From: Syntrophaceae bacterium
Lineage (GTDB): Bacteria; Desulfobacterota; Desulfomonilia; Desulfomonilales; Desulfomonilaceae
DNA length: 9,261 nucleotides
Assembly: GCA_014874425.1 (NCBI GenBank)
Contig: JACWAG010000510.1
Coordinates: forward strand, 1-9,261
Direction: 5' to 3'
Each line of letters opens with the position of its first letter. Position 1 is the first letter of the stretch. Both the position numbers and the translations under genes were made by a program. Below the pieces are notes generated by a model. It was not told the DNA's origin. It made no database searches and was given only the letters and a program-made list of their open reading frames with translations. Below are positions 1-6,204 of this stretch, piece after piece.

Positions 1-47
1 ATCATGAAAGGCATAGCCGCGAAATTTATGGGGCTTTGAATAAATAG
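1..47 (+). CDS. Possible 3' end of an upstream gene (partial)
   Basis: The left edge may cut through the last codons of a same-strand gene. Two frames are open from the edge: frame 3 gives HERHSREIYGALNK and stops at TAG 45-47; frame 1 gives IMKGIAAKFMGL and stops at TGA 37-39. Frame 3 has the more protein-like, charged composition, but so short a piece cannot be assigned to a family. Either stop lies 38-46 bases before the next start, and I see no terminator or promoter between, so the first ligase is probably co-transcribed with whatever lies upstream. Confidence 0.3.
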   Translation, partial: HERHSREIYGALNK

Positions 48-85
48 CGATTCCACAACACGGAGTAGGAATAGAGGAGGGAACC

Positions 86-1747
86 ATGTTTCTAGCGTCT
101 CAAGAGTCTATCGCGGAATACACCGGCAAGGGTTGTTGGGGCTCAAAAACTTTATTGGATGACTTTTATGAGCATGCTGCAAATATGCCTCAAACAACAG
201 CAATAGTTGACCCACTCAACAAGGAAGCTCTTCTTGGAAGCCCACCGGAGCGAATGTCCTACTCCGAACTATCTAAGGCCGTCGATGGCATGGCCACATC
301 TTTGCTACATTCCGGGATTCAAAAGGACGACGTGGTCATGGTCCAAATGCCGAATTGCTGGGAATTGGCCATGCTGTATCTCGCCATCTGCAAAGTTGGG
401 GGGATCATATCCCCCGCTCCAATGCAATGGCGATCAAAAGACCTGAATTATGTCGCGGGCATGACCGAGGCCAAAGCGTTTATCACGGTTGATTCTTTTC
501 ATGGTTTCAACCATTTGACTATGGCAAAAGAGGTTCAACAACAAAACTCTTCGATCATAAGTATTTTCACATATAAGGATGTCCGACGAATGACGTGTGA
601 AAAATCTGACCCGAGATTGTCTGAAATACCAATTGACGGCAATGATATTTTTACAATCTGTTGGACATCAGGTACGGAGGCTCAACCGAAAGGTTGCCCA
701 TTGAGCCATAATAATTGGCGGTGTCAATCTTCTCTGGCGTGTGGGAACGTCACGTTACCGGAAGATGTGCAGCTCACCGCGGGCCCATTGGTAAACATGG
801 CCTCTGTTGGAACCGTGTTTGTTCCATGGATTCTGCAGGGAGGAACTATGGTCCTGCATCATCCGTTTGACCCGATGTTGCTATTAAAACAGATAGTCAT
901 GGAGAAGGTTAATTACACGCTTTTGGTACCCGCTGTAGTTAATCTGATCCTAAAACATCCCGCCGTCGCTCAGTTTGACCTGGGTTCCATCAGAGCAATT
1001 ACCGTTGGGTCCGCGCCGACATCTACATGGGCCATGGAAGAGTTCAAGAAAAGATGGAATGTTGACGTTGGGAACATCTGGGGACAAAACGAAGGCACGG
1101 CCTTTATTAGCAGTGTCAAGGACATTCCTGACGTTAAGGTTAGAGTGGACCAGTTCCCGAACTACGGCGCTCCCGACACAGAGTGGTCTGTGCCGGTTAC
1201 GAAGTTCATACGCACCAAGATCGTGGATGCGACTGGAACAGAATTGACCGAGCCGGAATCTGTTGGCGAATTGCTTTATCGAGGCCCGAATGTAATCCCC
1301 GGGTATTTCAAACGACCAGATTTGGTTGAGAAATCATTCGATCCGGAAGGGTTTTTCCGCACGGGTGATTTGTTCCAGATCAAAGGCTCACGGTATTTGA
1401 AATTTATTGATCGAGCCAAAGACATAATCATTCGCGGAGGATTCAATATTAGCGCTTCCGAAGTCGAAAACGCCCTGCTTGGACACCCTGGAGTTCAGGA
1501 GGTTGCGGCCGTTGGAATGGCCGACCGGGATCTTGGCGAACGAACCTGTGTTTACGCTGTTCCACGAGAAGGTCATACCCTAACTCTCGAAACCATTGTG
1601 AGCTTTCTGAAGGAAGCCGGAATGGCCGTATATAAGCTTCCGGAACGCTTGGAAGTTGTCGATGCGATCCCTAGAAACTCGGTCGGTAAAATTTTGAAAG
1701 CCGAATTGAGAAAGGACATAGCCAACAAGATCAAAGCCGAAATGTAG
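86..1747 (+). CDS. Acyl-CoA ligase (AMP-forming), EntE/cyclohexanecarboxylate-ligase-like
   Basis: This is an adenylate-forming (ANL superfamily) enzyme of 553 residues that should activate a carboxylic acid with ATP to an acyl-adenylate and then transfer it to CoA in the cytoplasm. The large N-terminal AMP-binding domain spans roughly residues 25-440 and the mobile C-terminal domain roughly 442-545. Visible motifs are the phosphate loop WTSGTEAQPKG (193-203), WGQNEGT (332-338) at the usual YGxTE position, RTGD (425-428), the hinge DRAKD (442-446), and PRNSVGK (529-535) with K535 as the expected catalytic lysine. The N-terminal GKGCW and the C-terminal YKLPERLEVVDAIP stretch resemble aryl/alicyclic ligases of the EntE and cyclohexanecarboxylate type. 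The substrate is unknown; an aromatic or alicyclic acid is inference. The start is set by GAGGAGGG five bases before ATG 86. The threonine normally in the YGxTE motif is asparagine here. Confidence 0.9.
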   Translation: MFLASQESIAEYTGKGCWGSKTLLDDFYEHAANMPQTTAIVDPLNKEALLGSPPERMSYSELSKAVDGMATSLLHSGIQKDDVVMVQMPNCWELAMLYLAICKVGGIISPAPMQWRSKDLNYVAGMTEAKAFITVDSFHGFNHLTMAKEVQQQNSSIISIFTYKDVRRMTCEKSDPRLSEIPIDGNDIFTICWTSGTEAQPKGCPLSHNNWRCQSSLACGNVTLPEDVQLTAGPLVNMASVGTVFVPWILQGGTMVLHHPFDPMLLLKQIVMEKVNYTLLVPAVVNLILKHPAVAQFDLGSIRAITVGSAPTSTWAMEEFKKRWNVDVGNIWGQNEGTAFISSVKDIPDVKVRVDQFPNYGAPDTEWSVPVTKFIRTKIVDATGTELTEPESVGELLYRGPNVIPGYFKRPDLVEKSFDPEGFFRTGDLFQIKGSRYLKFIDRAKDIIIRGGFNISASEVENALLGHPGVQEVAAVGMADRDLGERTCVYAVPREGHTLTLETIVSFLKEAGMAVYKLPERLEVVDAIPRNSVGKILKAELRKDIANKIKAEM

Positions 1748-1886
1748 TTCATATAGACATTTGGAGTTGTGAAATAATGCCTCCGTCGGGTTTTATCAAC
1801 GGCTATGATCGCTAAATTACAGGTTGTGACCACGTCTAGTCCAAATTTCGTCATTGTCCTGTGTCTCGAAGAAAGAGGCGTCTAAA
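1748..1886 (+). other. Intergenic gap, no recognised element
   Basis: These 139 bases separate the first ligase from the thioesterase. I see no strong hairpin, no U-tract terminator and no convincing -35/-10 pair. The only inverted match is a 4-base CCGT/ACGG pair near 1783-1802, too weak to call. Co-transcription is therefore possible, although the gap is longer than typical within a tight operon. Confidence 0.4.
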
Positions 1887-1889
1887 ATG
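1874..1889 (+). promoter_or_regulatory. Ribosome binding site deciding the thioesterase start
   Basis: AGAGG at 1874-1878 lies eight bases before ATG 1887. An in-frame TTG at 1854, which would add 11 residues, has no purine-rich site at proper spacing. The ATG at 1887 is therefore the preferred start. Confidence 0.65.
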
Positions 1890-2339
1890 ACTTTGCCGGC
1901 AGATGTTGTTAAGGAATTAATAGAAAAGAAAATAGTCTTTTTGGAACGCATGAAGCTTAAAGCCCTCGAATTGCGGCCCGGTTACGTTAAGCTGCTCGCT
2001 CCGCTCTCAGGGAATGAAAATCACATTGGCGGAGTATATGCTGGGGCAATGTTTACTCTAGCTGAAATCCCTGGTGGCGCACTATTTTACACTAGTTTCG
2101 ACGAAACCGGATGTTACCCCCTGATCAAAGAAATGGAGATTCAATTCTTAAGGCCCGCGAGGACAGATGTGTCGGTTGAGGCTTCCCTTTCTGAAGAGGA
2201 AATTCGGCGTGTGAGGGGTGAAATGGACGAGAAAGGAAAGAGTGAGTTCATACTTTCGGGAGAAGTCAAAGATATGTCAGGCCAAGTCGTGGCTCGTAGT
2301 AGGGGTGTATACCAAATACGATGTTTAGGTAATAGATAA
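1887..2339 (+). CDS. Small hotdog-fold acyl-CoA thioesterase (PaaI/YiiD-C/DUF4442-like)
   Basis: This 150-residue protein has the length and layout of a single-domain hotdog thioesterase, which hydrolyses acyl-CoA to free acid and CoA, usually as a cytoplasmic dimer or tetramer. The signature segment is around residues 43-65: SGNENHIGGVYAGAMF followed by LAE, with N43, H46, G48-G49 and E60 at positions typical of this fold's active-site helix. A conserved beta-strand-like EIQFLRPART segment follows at about 84-93, then a charged stretch and a final strand ending in RGVYQIR. It sits between two acyl-CoA ligases, which suggests trimming of dead-end acyl-CoAs or CoA recycling for the same pathway (inference). 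Alternatives within the fold, such as a dehydratase, are less likely given the NxxHxGG...GAxFxLAE pattern. Family assignment is by pattern recognition; the acyl substrate is unknown. Confidence 0.75.
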   Translation: MTLPADVVKELIEKKIVFLERMKLKALELRPGYVKLLAPLSGNENHIGGVYAGAMFTLAEIPGGALFYTSFDETGCYPLIKEMEIQFLRPARTDVSVEASLSEEEIRRVRGEMDEKGKSEFILSGEVKDMSGQVVARSRGVYQIRCLGNR

Positions 2340-2366
2340 CCTTAATAAAATTAGCATTTATCAATA

Positions 2367-2429
2367 CCCTGGAACGACGAATTTATATTTGTCGCAACTG
2401 GATAAGGTTGCCTGAAATCTTAACCAGGG
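2367..2429 (+). promoter_or_regulatory. Predicted three-way-junction RNA structure in the leader of the second ligase
   Basis: Outer arms CCCTGG (2367-2372) and CCAGGG (2424-2429) are perfectly complementary. Inside them lie two adjacent hairpins. Hairpin 1 pairs 2375-2382 with 2387-2394 (eight pairs, one G-U, loop TTAT). Hairpin 2 pairs 2394/2395-2398 with 2407-2411 (four or five pairs, loop of eight). The structure ends about 30 bases before the GGAGG ribosome site (2461-2465). It could be a cis-regulatory leader, a processing or attenuation signal, or a coincidental fold. I do not recognise a known riboswitch family, and there is no U-tract after it that would mark a terminator. Confidence 0.35.
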
Positions 2430-2472
2430 ATGTGGATGGGCTCCTAAATGAGGATTAAAGGGAGGAAAGGGT

Positions 2473-4017
2473 ATGGCCGGATCGTTGGGTTATGGGCAAA
2501 CATTGGCCCTTGTGGCAAGAAAATATCCCGATAGAGTCGGATTTATTTGTGGCGATAAACGCTACACATACAAACAATTCGATGATCGTTGCAACCGTCT
2601 AGCCAACGGGTTGTTAAAATTAGGTCTGTCCAAAGGTCATAATATCGCGACTCTTTTTGTCAGCAGAATGGAGCTTATGGAAAGTTATTACGGGATAACC
2701 AAGATGGGCGGGGTTGTTGTCCCCTTAAATTTTCGTCTCGCTCCGGGAGAATACGTAAATCTTATTGTGCACGCCGAGGCTAAAGCCATCATCTACGAAA
2801 AACTGTTTCAGCCATTAATAGACGCTATTCGTCCCCAACTACCTGAGGTTAGGGACTATATATGCGTCGGCAATCAAGCTGAAGGAATCGAGAGCTATGA
2901 AGATTTGATTCAAAACGCTCCTCCAAGCGAGCCTGAAGTGAACATAAACGATGATGACGACGCCTTCATACTTTACACGGCAGGAACCACTGGCAATCCA
3001 AAAGGCGTGGTCAGGACTCACAAGAATCAGTTTATGGGAGCGGTCAATTTTGCTTCCCTTCCAGTAAGTGTTTTGGACTCCAGCATAGTATGGTTGTCCT
3101 GTCCGCCGGCATTTCACTGCGCATCGCAAGAGGCTATTCATTCAATCATGTTCCTCGGTGGGACGAATATCTTATTGCCTCTCTACAAAGGATTTAATCC
3201 GGCAGACGCTTTGAAAACCATACAGGAAGAAAAAGTTATTGGAGCTTGGGCGGTTCCCACGATGTGGACAGGCTTGCTGGGATGTTCCGAAATAAATAAA
3301 TACGATCTATCCAGTTTAATGCTTGTGTGTAATGGAGGGGCGATCATGCCGTTACCCCTCAAACAAAAAATAATGGCTAAATTTCCAAAAGTTTCTTTCA
3401 TGGACTTTTTCGGAATGACAGAAATGAATCCTTGGACCTGCGTTCTAACGGGAGAAGACGCTTTACGAAAACCGGACTCTGTTGGAAAGCCTTGCGTCAC
3501 TGTTGATATTAGAATATGGGATGATAACTGTCAGGATGTTCCCGTGGGTGCGGTAGGCGAGATCGTCTACTCAGGGCCTTCCGTTATGAAAGAATACTAT
3601 AAAAATCCTGGGGCTACTGCCGCTGCAATGACGGGTTTCTATTTTCACAGCGGTGATCTCGTTCGACGGGATGACGAGGGATTTGTTTACATAGTTGACC
3701 GTAAAAAGGACATGATCATAAGTGGAGGAGAAAATATTTATTCCGCTGAGGTTGAAGTGGTTCTCTTGAGACATCCCAAGATTCAGGAAGCTGCAGTCAT
3801 AGGAGTTCCTGATCCCAAATGGGGAGAAAGTGTTAAAGCCGTAGTAAAGCTGAAATCAGACCAGACAGTTACTGAAAAGGAGATTATTGAATATTGCAGA
3901 AGCACTATTGCCCATTATAAAGTCCCAAAGTCTGTAGATTTTGTTACTGAATTTCCAGTATCTTCAACAGGCAAGGTATTAAAGAGGGAACTCAGGAAAA
4001 AATACTGCAAGGCTTGA
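2473..4017 (+). CDS. Acyl-CoA ligase (AMP-forming), FadD/CaiC-like
   Basis: This is a 514-residue class I adenylate-forming ligase that converts a carboxylic acid, ATP and CoA to acyl-CoA, AMP and pyrophosphate. Motifs run in order: phosphate loop YTAGTTGNPKG (168-178), FGMTE (313-317), SGD (393-395), hinge DRKKDMIISGGENIYSAEVE (409-428), and PVSSTGK (495-501) with the catalytic lysine K501. The compact N-terminus (domain starts within the first ten residues), the length and the GGENIYSAEVE hinge match the broad family of long-chain fatty acid, carnitine and hydroxycinnamate CoA ligases, which cannot be separated by eye. The start is supported by GGAGG at 2461-2465, seven bases before ATG. 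It follows the thioesterase after 133 bases and precedes the third ligase by 66, so a shared transcript is likely. All key residues are present. Confidence 0.92.
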   Translation: MAGSLGYGQTLALVARKYPDRVGFICGDKRYTYKQFDDRCNRLANGLLKLGLSKGHNIATLFVSRMELMESYYGITKMGGVVVPLNFRLAPGEYVNLIVHAEAKAIIYEKLFQPLIDAIRPQLPEVRDYICVGNQAEGIESYEDLIQNAPPSEPEVNINDDDDAFILYTAGTTGNPKGVVRTHKNQFMGAVNFASLPVSVLDSSIVWLSCPPAFHCASQEAIHSIMFLGGTNILLPLYKGFNPADALKTIQEEKVIGAWAVPTMWTGLLGCSEINKYDLSSLMLVCNGGAIMPLPLKQKIMAKFPKVSFMDFFGMTEMNPWTCVLTGEDALRKPDSVGKPCVTVDIRIWDDNCQDVPVGAVGEIVYSGPSVMKEYYKNPGATAAAMTGFYFHSGDLVRRDDEGFVYIVDRKKDMIISGGENIYSAEVEVVLLRHPKIQEAAVIGVPDPKWGESVKAVVKLKSDQTVTEKEIIEYCRSTIAHYKVPKSVDFVTEFPVSSTGKVLKRELRKKYCKA

Positions 4018-4083
4018 ACCGAAATTCCGAAACTCCAGGCAAGAAAATAGAAAACAAAGCTTGGGTGACAGTAGGAGGTTCAC

Positions 4084-5745
4084 ATGAATATTGTCAAAGG
4101 ATTTCCGGCCACGTCCCAGGATGACTATCAGCTCAATGTCACGAACATCATCAGACAGGCGGTCCGGAGTTTCGGCAATCAGGAGATAGCCAGTCGCAAA
4201 CACGATGGGACCATTTTCCGCTACACTTACCATGACGCCTACGATCGTATAGGCCGTCTGGCAAACGCTTTGAACAAGCTTGGGATTAGGGTTGGGGACC
4301 GGGTTGGAGTGCTGGCATGGAATACTCACGAAAACTATGAAATCTATTTTGGGGTTCCAGGGTTGGGAGCAGTTATGCTGTTGCTTAATCTTCGTCTCTC
4401 CTCCATTGAGCTGAGCTATGTCGTTAATCATGCCGCTCCTTCCCTGATTATCGTAGACGAGCTTCTGATTCCAATTGCCGAGGCCATCGCTCCATTGTGT
4501 CCTGGAGTAAAGGCTTACATCGTCATAACATCTAAGGACATCGACAAATTAGGCACCAAGCTTTCGCCTGTTTATTCATTTGAGGAACTTCTTGGTAATG
4601 CGTCTCCAAACTATGATTGGCCTATTCTTGATGAGAGATCGGCGTATGGAGCGTGCTACACCACTGGCACGACAGGCCAGCCTAAAGGTGTCTATTATTC
4701 CCATAGAAATGTGTACCTGCACAGTTGTTCTGCGGCAATAGGCGCGGAGATGAGCTTGAAAGACTGCTATCTTCAGATTGTCCCCATGTTCCATTCTTTA
4801 GGCTGGGGCATGTGCATAGCCGCGACTATGGTGGGAGCAAAACAGGTCTTTCCCGGCATGTATGCCATGGATAAATTGACTAGCCTTGCGGAACTTTTCA
4901 TCAAAGAGAAGGTGACGATAAGCGCCGCCGCGCCGGCTATACTCATGCCCTTTCTCGAATACATTCGCGGGCTGGACGAGAAGCCGAACATGAAAGGAAC
5001 CAGGCTTTTGTCGGGAGCTACGGAACCGTCGGTCTCACTAATGAAAGGCTTCGCCGATCTTACTGGCGCTGAGATCATCCACGCGTACGGGGCGACAGAA
5101 ACGACACCCGTGGTGACTATTAATCGTATAAAGCCGTGGATGAAAGACAGTCTTAATGAGGAAGAAAAATGGGATCTCAAGAGGAAACAGGGCTACTGCG
5201 TGGTCGGACTGGATATAAAGGTGGTAGATGTTTCTGGTAATGTCATCCCCCGTGACGGAAAGACTCCTGGCGAAGTCCTGATCCGAGGGCCCTGGATCGT
5301 GGGAAGCTATCATAAAGACCCCGGGTCGGAATCCCAATTCACCAAGGACGGTTATTGGCGCAGTGGGGATGTGGGGACCATTGACTCCGAGGGTTACTTA
5401 AAAATTACCGACCGCTTGAAAGACATCATTAAGAGCGGCGGCGAGTGGATTTCTTCAGTGGACATGGAGAATGAGATAATGTCACATCCGGCAGTTCTTG
5501 AATCTGCCGTAGTCGGAGTTCCCCACCCGAAGTGGCAAGAGCGGCCACTGGCATTGGTAGTTTTGCGACCCGGCCACGAGAATGCAGTGTCCAGCCAGGA
5601 CATTAGGGAGGGCTTGAGTAAAAGATTTGCCAAATGGCAACTCCCAGACACGGTCCTGTTCGTTGATTCCATACCGAAGACTAGCGTGGGGAAAACTGAC
5701 AAGAAAGCTATAAGGACAAAACATAAAAATCTATACAATCGGTAA
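4084..5745 (+). CDS. Fatty acid CoA ligase, AlkK-like (medium/long chain)
   Basis: This 553-residue ligase should activate a fatty acid to its CoA thioester for beta-oxidation or lipid use. Motifs are the phosphate loop YTTGTTGQPKG (192-202), the VPMFHSLGW segment (233-241), YGATET (335-340), WRSGD (425-429), and the hinge DRLKDIIKSGGEWISS (443-457). The GGEWISS form is characteristic of the AlkK-type medium/long-chain acyl-CoA synthetase branch and separates it from the two other ligases here. The catalytic lysine is K537 in PKTSVGK (531-537). The substrate class follows from the subfamily signature; exact chain length is unknown. AGGAGGT (4073-4079) lies four bases before ATG. The 66-base gap to the previous ligase holds no terminator, so they are probably co-transcribed. 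This appears to be the last gene of the cluster, because 459 bases follow before the next same-strand gene. Confidence 0.92.
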   Translation: MNIVKGFPATSQDDYQLNVTNIIRQAVRSFGNQEIASRKHDGTIFRYTYHDAYDRIGRLANALNKLGIRVGDRVGVLAWNTHENYEIYFGVPGLGAVMLLLNLRLSSIELSYVVNHAAPSLIIVDELLIPIAEAIAPLCPGVKAYIVITSKDIDKLGTKLSPVYSFEELLGNASPNYDWPILDERSAYGACYTTGTTGQPKGVYYSHRNVYLHSCSAAIGAEMSLKDCYLQIVPMFHSLGWGMCIAATMVGAKQVFPGMYAMDKLTSLAELFIKEKVTISAAAPAILMPFLEYIRGLDEKPNMKGTRLLSGATEPSVSLMKGFADLTGAEIIHAYGATETTPVVTINRIKPWMKDSLNEEEKWDLKRKQGYCVVGLDIKVVDVSGNVIPRDGKTPGEVLIRGPWIVGSYHKDPGSESQFTKDGYWRSGDVGTIDSEGYLKITDRLKDIIKSGGEWISSVDMENEIMSHPAVLESAVVGVPHPKWQERPLALVVLRPGHENAVSSQDIREGLSKRFAKWQLPDTVLFVDSIPKTSVGKTDKKAIRTKHKNLYNR

Positions 5746-5944
5746 AGTAGAGGGCAATCCAGATAACCAAAGAATCAGTTATTTTGATGGCAAAATCAGC
5801 CGCTATATTTCTGAATATTAATCACCTTTTCAGGTTCTCCCATGATATATTGAATCGGGCGCCGGCTCTGTTAAACCACCGCCCTCTGTACTAGGCCCAC
5901 CAAATAAACTGAAACGACGTTATCAAGTTCTTAATAGCATACTG
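5746..5944. other. Non-coding gap after the ligase cluster
   Basis: No convincing gene is seen on either strand here. An AT-rich hairpin (ATTTTG 5781-5786 with CAAAAT 5791-5796, loop ATGG) lies 36 bases after the ligase stop. A GC-rich 5-base pair, GGGCG (5857-5861) with CGCCC (5880-5884), encloses an 18-base loop. Neither is followed by a proper T-run, so neither is called a terminator. Short translated fragments on both strands are broken by stops and I do not recognise them. Confidence 0.45.
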
Positions 5945-6091
5945 TCAATCAAGAATCTCCATCAGCCTGCCGCAGCATGGAGGTATTCGGTCCCCCTTTT
6001 TTGACTCAACGTACTTATTGCAGGTCTGGCAATAGCAACGGCAGTCTTTTTCAACATGGACCTCACCAACTTGTTTCTGCTGTTTGTTCAA
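5945..6091 (-). CDS. Cysteine-rich zinc-ribbon-like mini-protein (small gene, possibly frameshifted or decayed)
   Basis: The minus strand is open from a stop at 6113-6115 down to TGA at 5945-5947. Read from a TTG at 6091-6089, it gives 48 residues whose core is CRCYCQTCNKYVESKKGD followed by RIPPCCGRLMEILD. Cysteines fall at 17, 19, 21, 24, 39 and 40. A C-x-C-x2-C set, a charged spacer and a PPCCG knuckle look like a treble/zinc-ribbon metal site; the role is unknown. No ribosome site precedes the TTG. However, ATG at 6057-6055, just after GGTGAGG, reads MLKK in another frame; one extra A in the run of five A (minus strand, about 6047-6051) would join it to the cysteine frame as a 37-residue protein. 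It may therefore be a real small gene with a weak start, a sequencing slip or a pseudogene. It would be transcribed divergently from the serine hydrolase. Confidence 0.45.
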   Translation of the reverse strand: MNKQQKQVGEVHVEKDCRCYCQTCNKYVESKKGDRIPPCCGRLMEILD

Positions 6092-6123
6092 CAAAATAAA
6101 GTTGTTAGGTTGTTACGAATCTA

Positions 6124-6152
6124 TCGACGGACAAAACCGGCTGTGCTATTCT
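6124..6152 (+). promoter_or_regulatory. Candidate sigma-70 promoter for the serine hydrolase
   Basis: TCGACG (6124-6129) and TATTCT (6147-6152) are separated by 17 bases, and the -10 box has an extended TGC before it. Each box matches the consensus at four of six positions. The site lies 52 bases before the hydrolase start, so the leader would be about 45 bases. The match is moderate and unproven. Confidence 0.3.
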
Positions 6153-6204
6153 TCTTGAATCGAAGAGTAATGTCTTATCAATCACTGAGGGAGGATTCAG
6201 GGTC

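Noticed and set aside
1854..1886. N-terminal extension of the thioesterase from TTG 1854
   Set aside because: No ribosome site at suitable spacing, while ATG 1887 has AGAGG eight bases upstream and begins a normal-length protein.
3979..4431. Minus-strand 150-codon frame across the junction of the second and third ligases
   Set aside because: It overlaps two well-supported ligase genes on the other strand and shows no domain features.
5781..5796. AT-rich hairpin after the third ligase as a terminator
   Set aside because: The stem is six weak pairs with no GC content to speak of and no T-run after it.
5863..5875. GGCTCTGTTAAA resembling an IS6-type terminal inverted repeat start
   Set aside because: No matching inverted copy is found elsewhere in the window, no transposase is present and the match to the known repeat is short.
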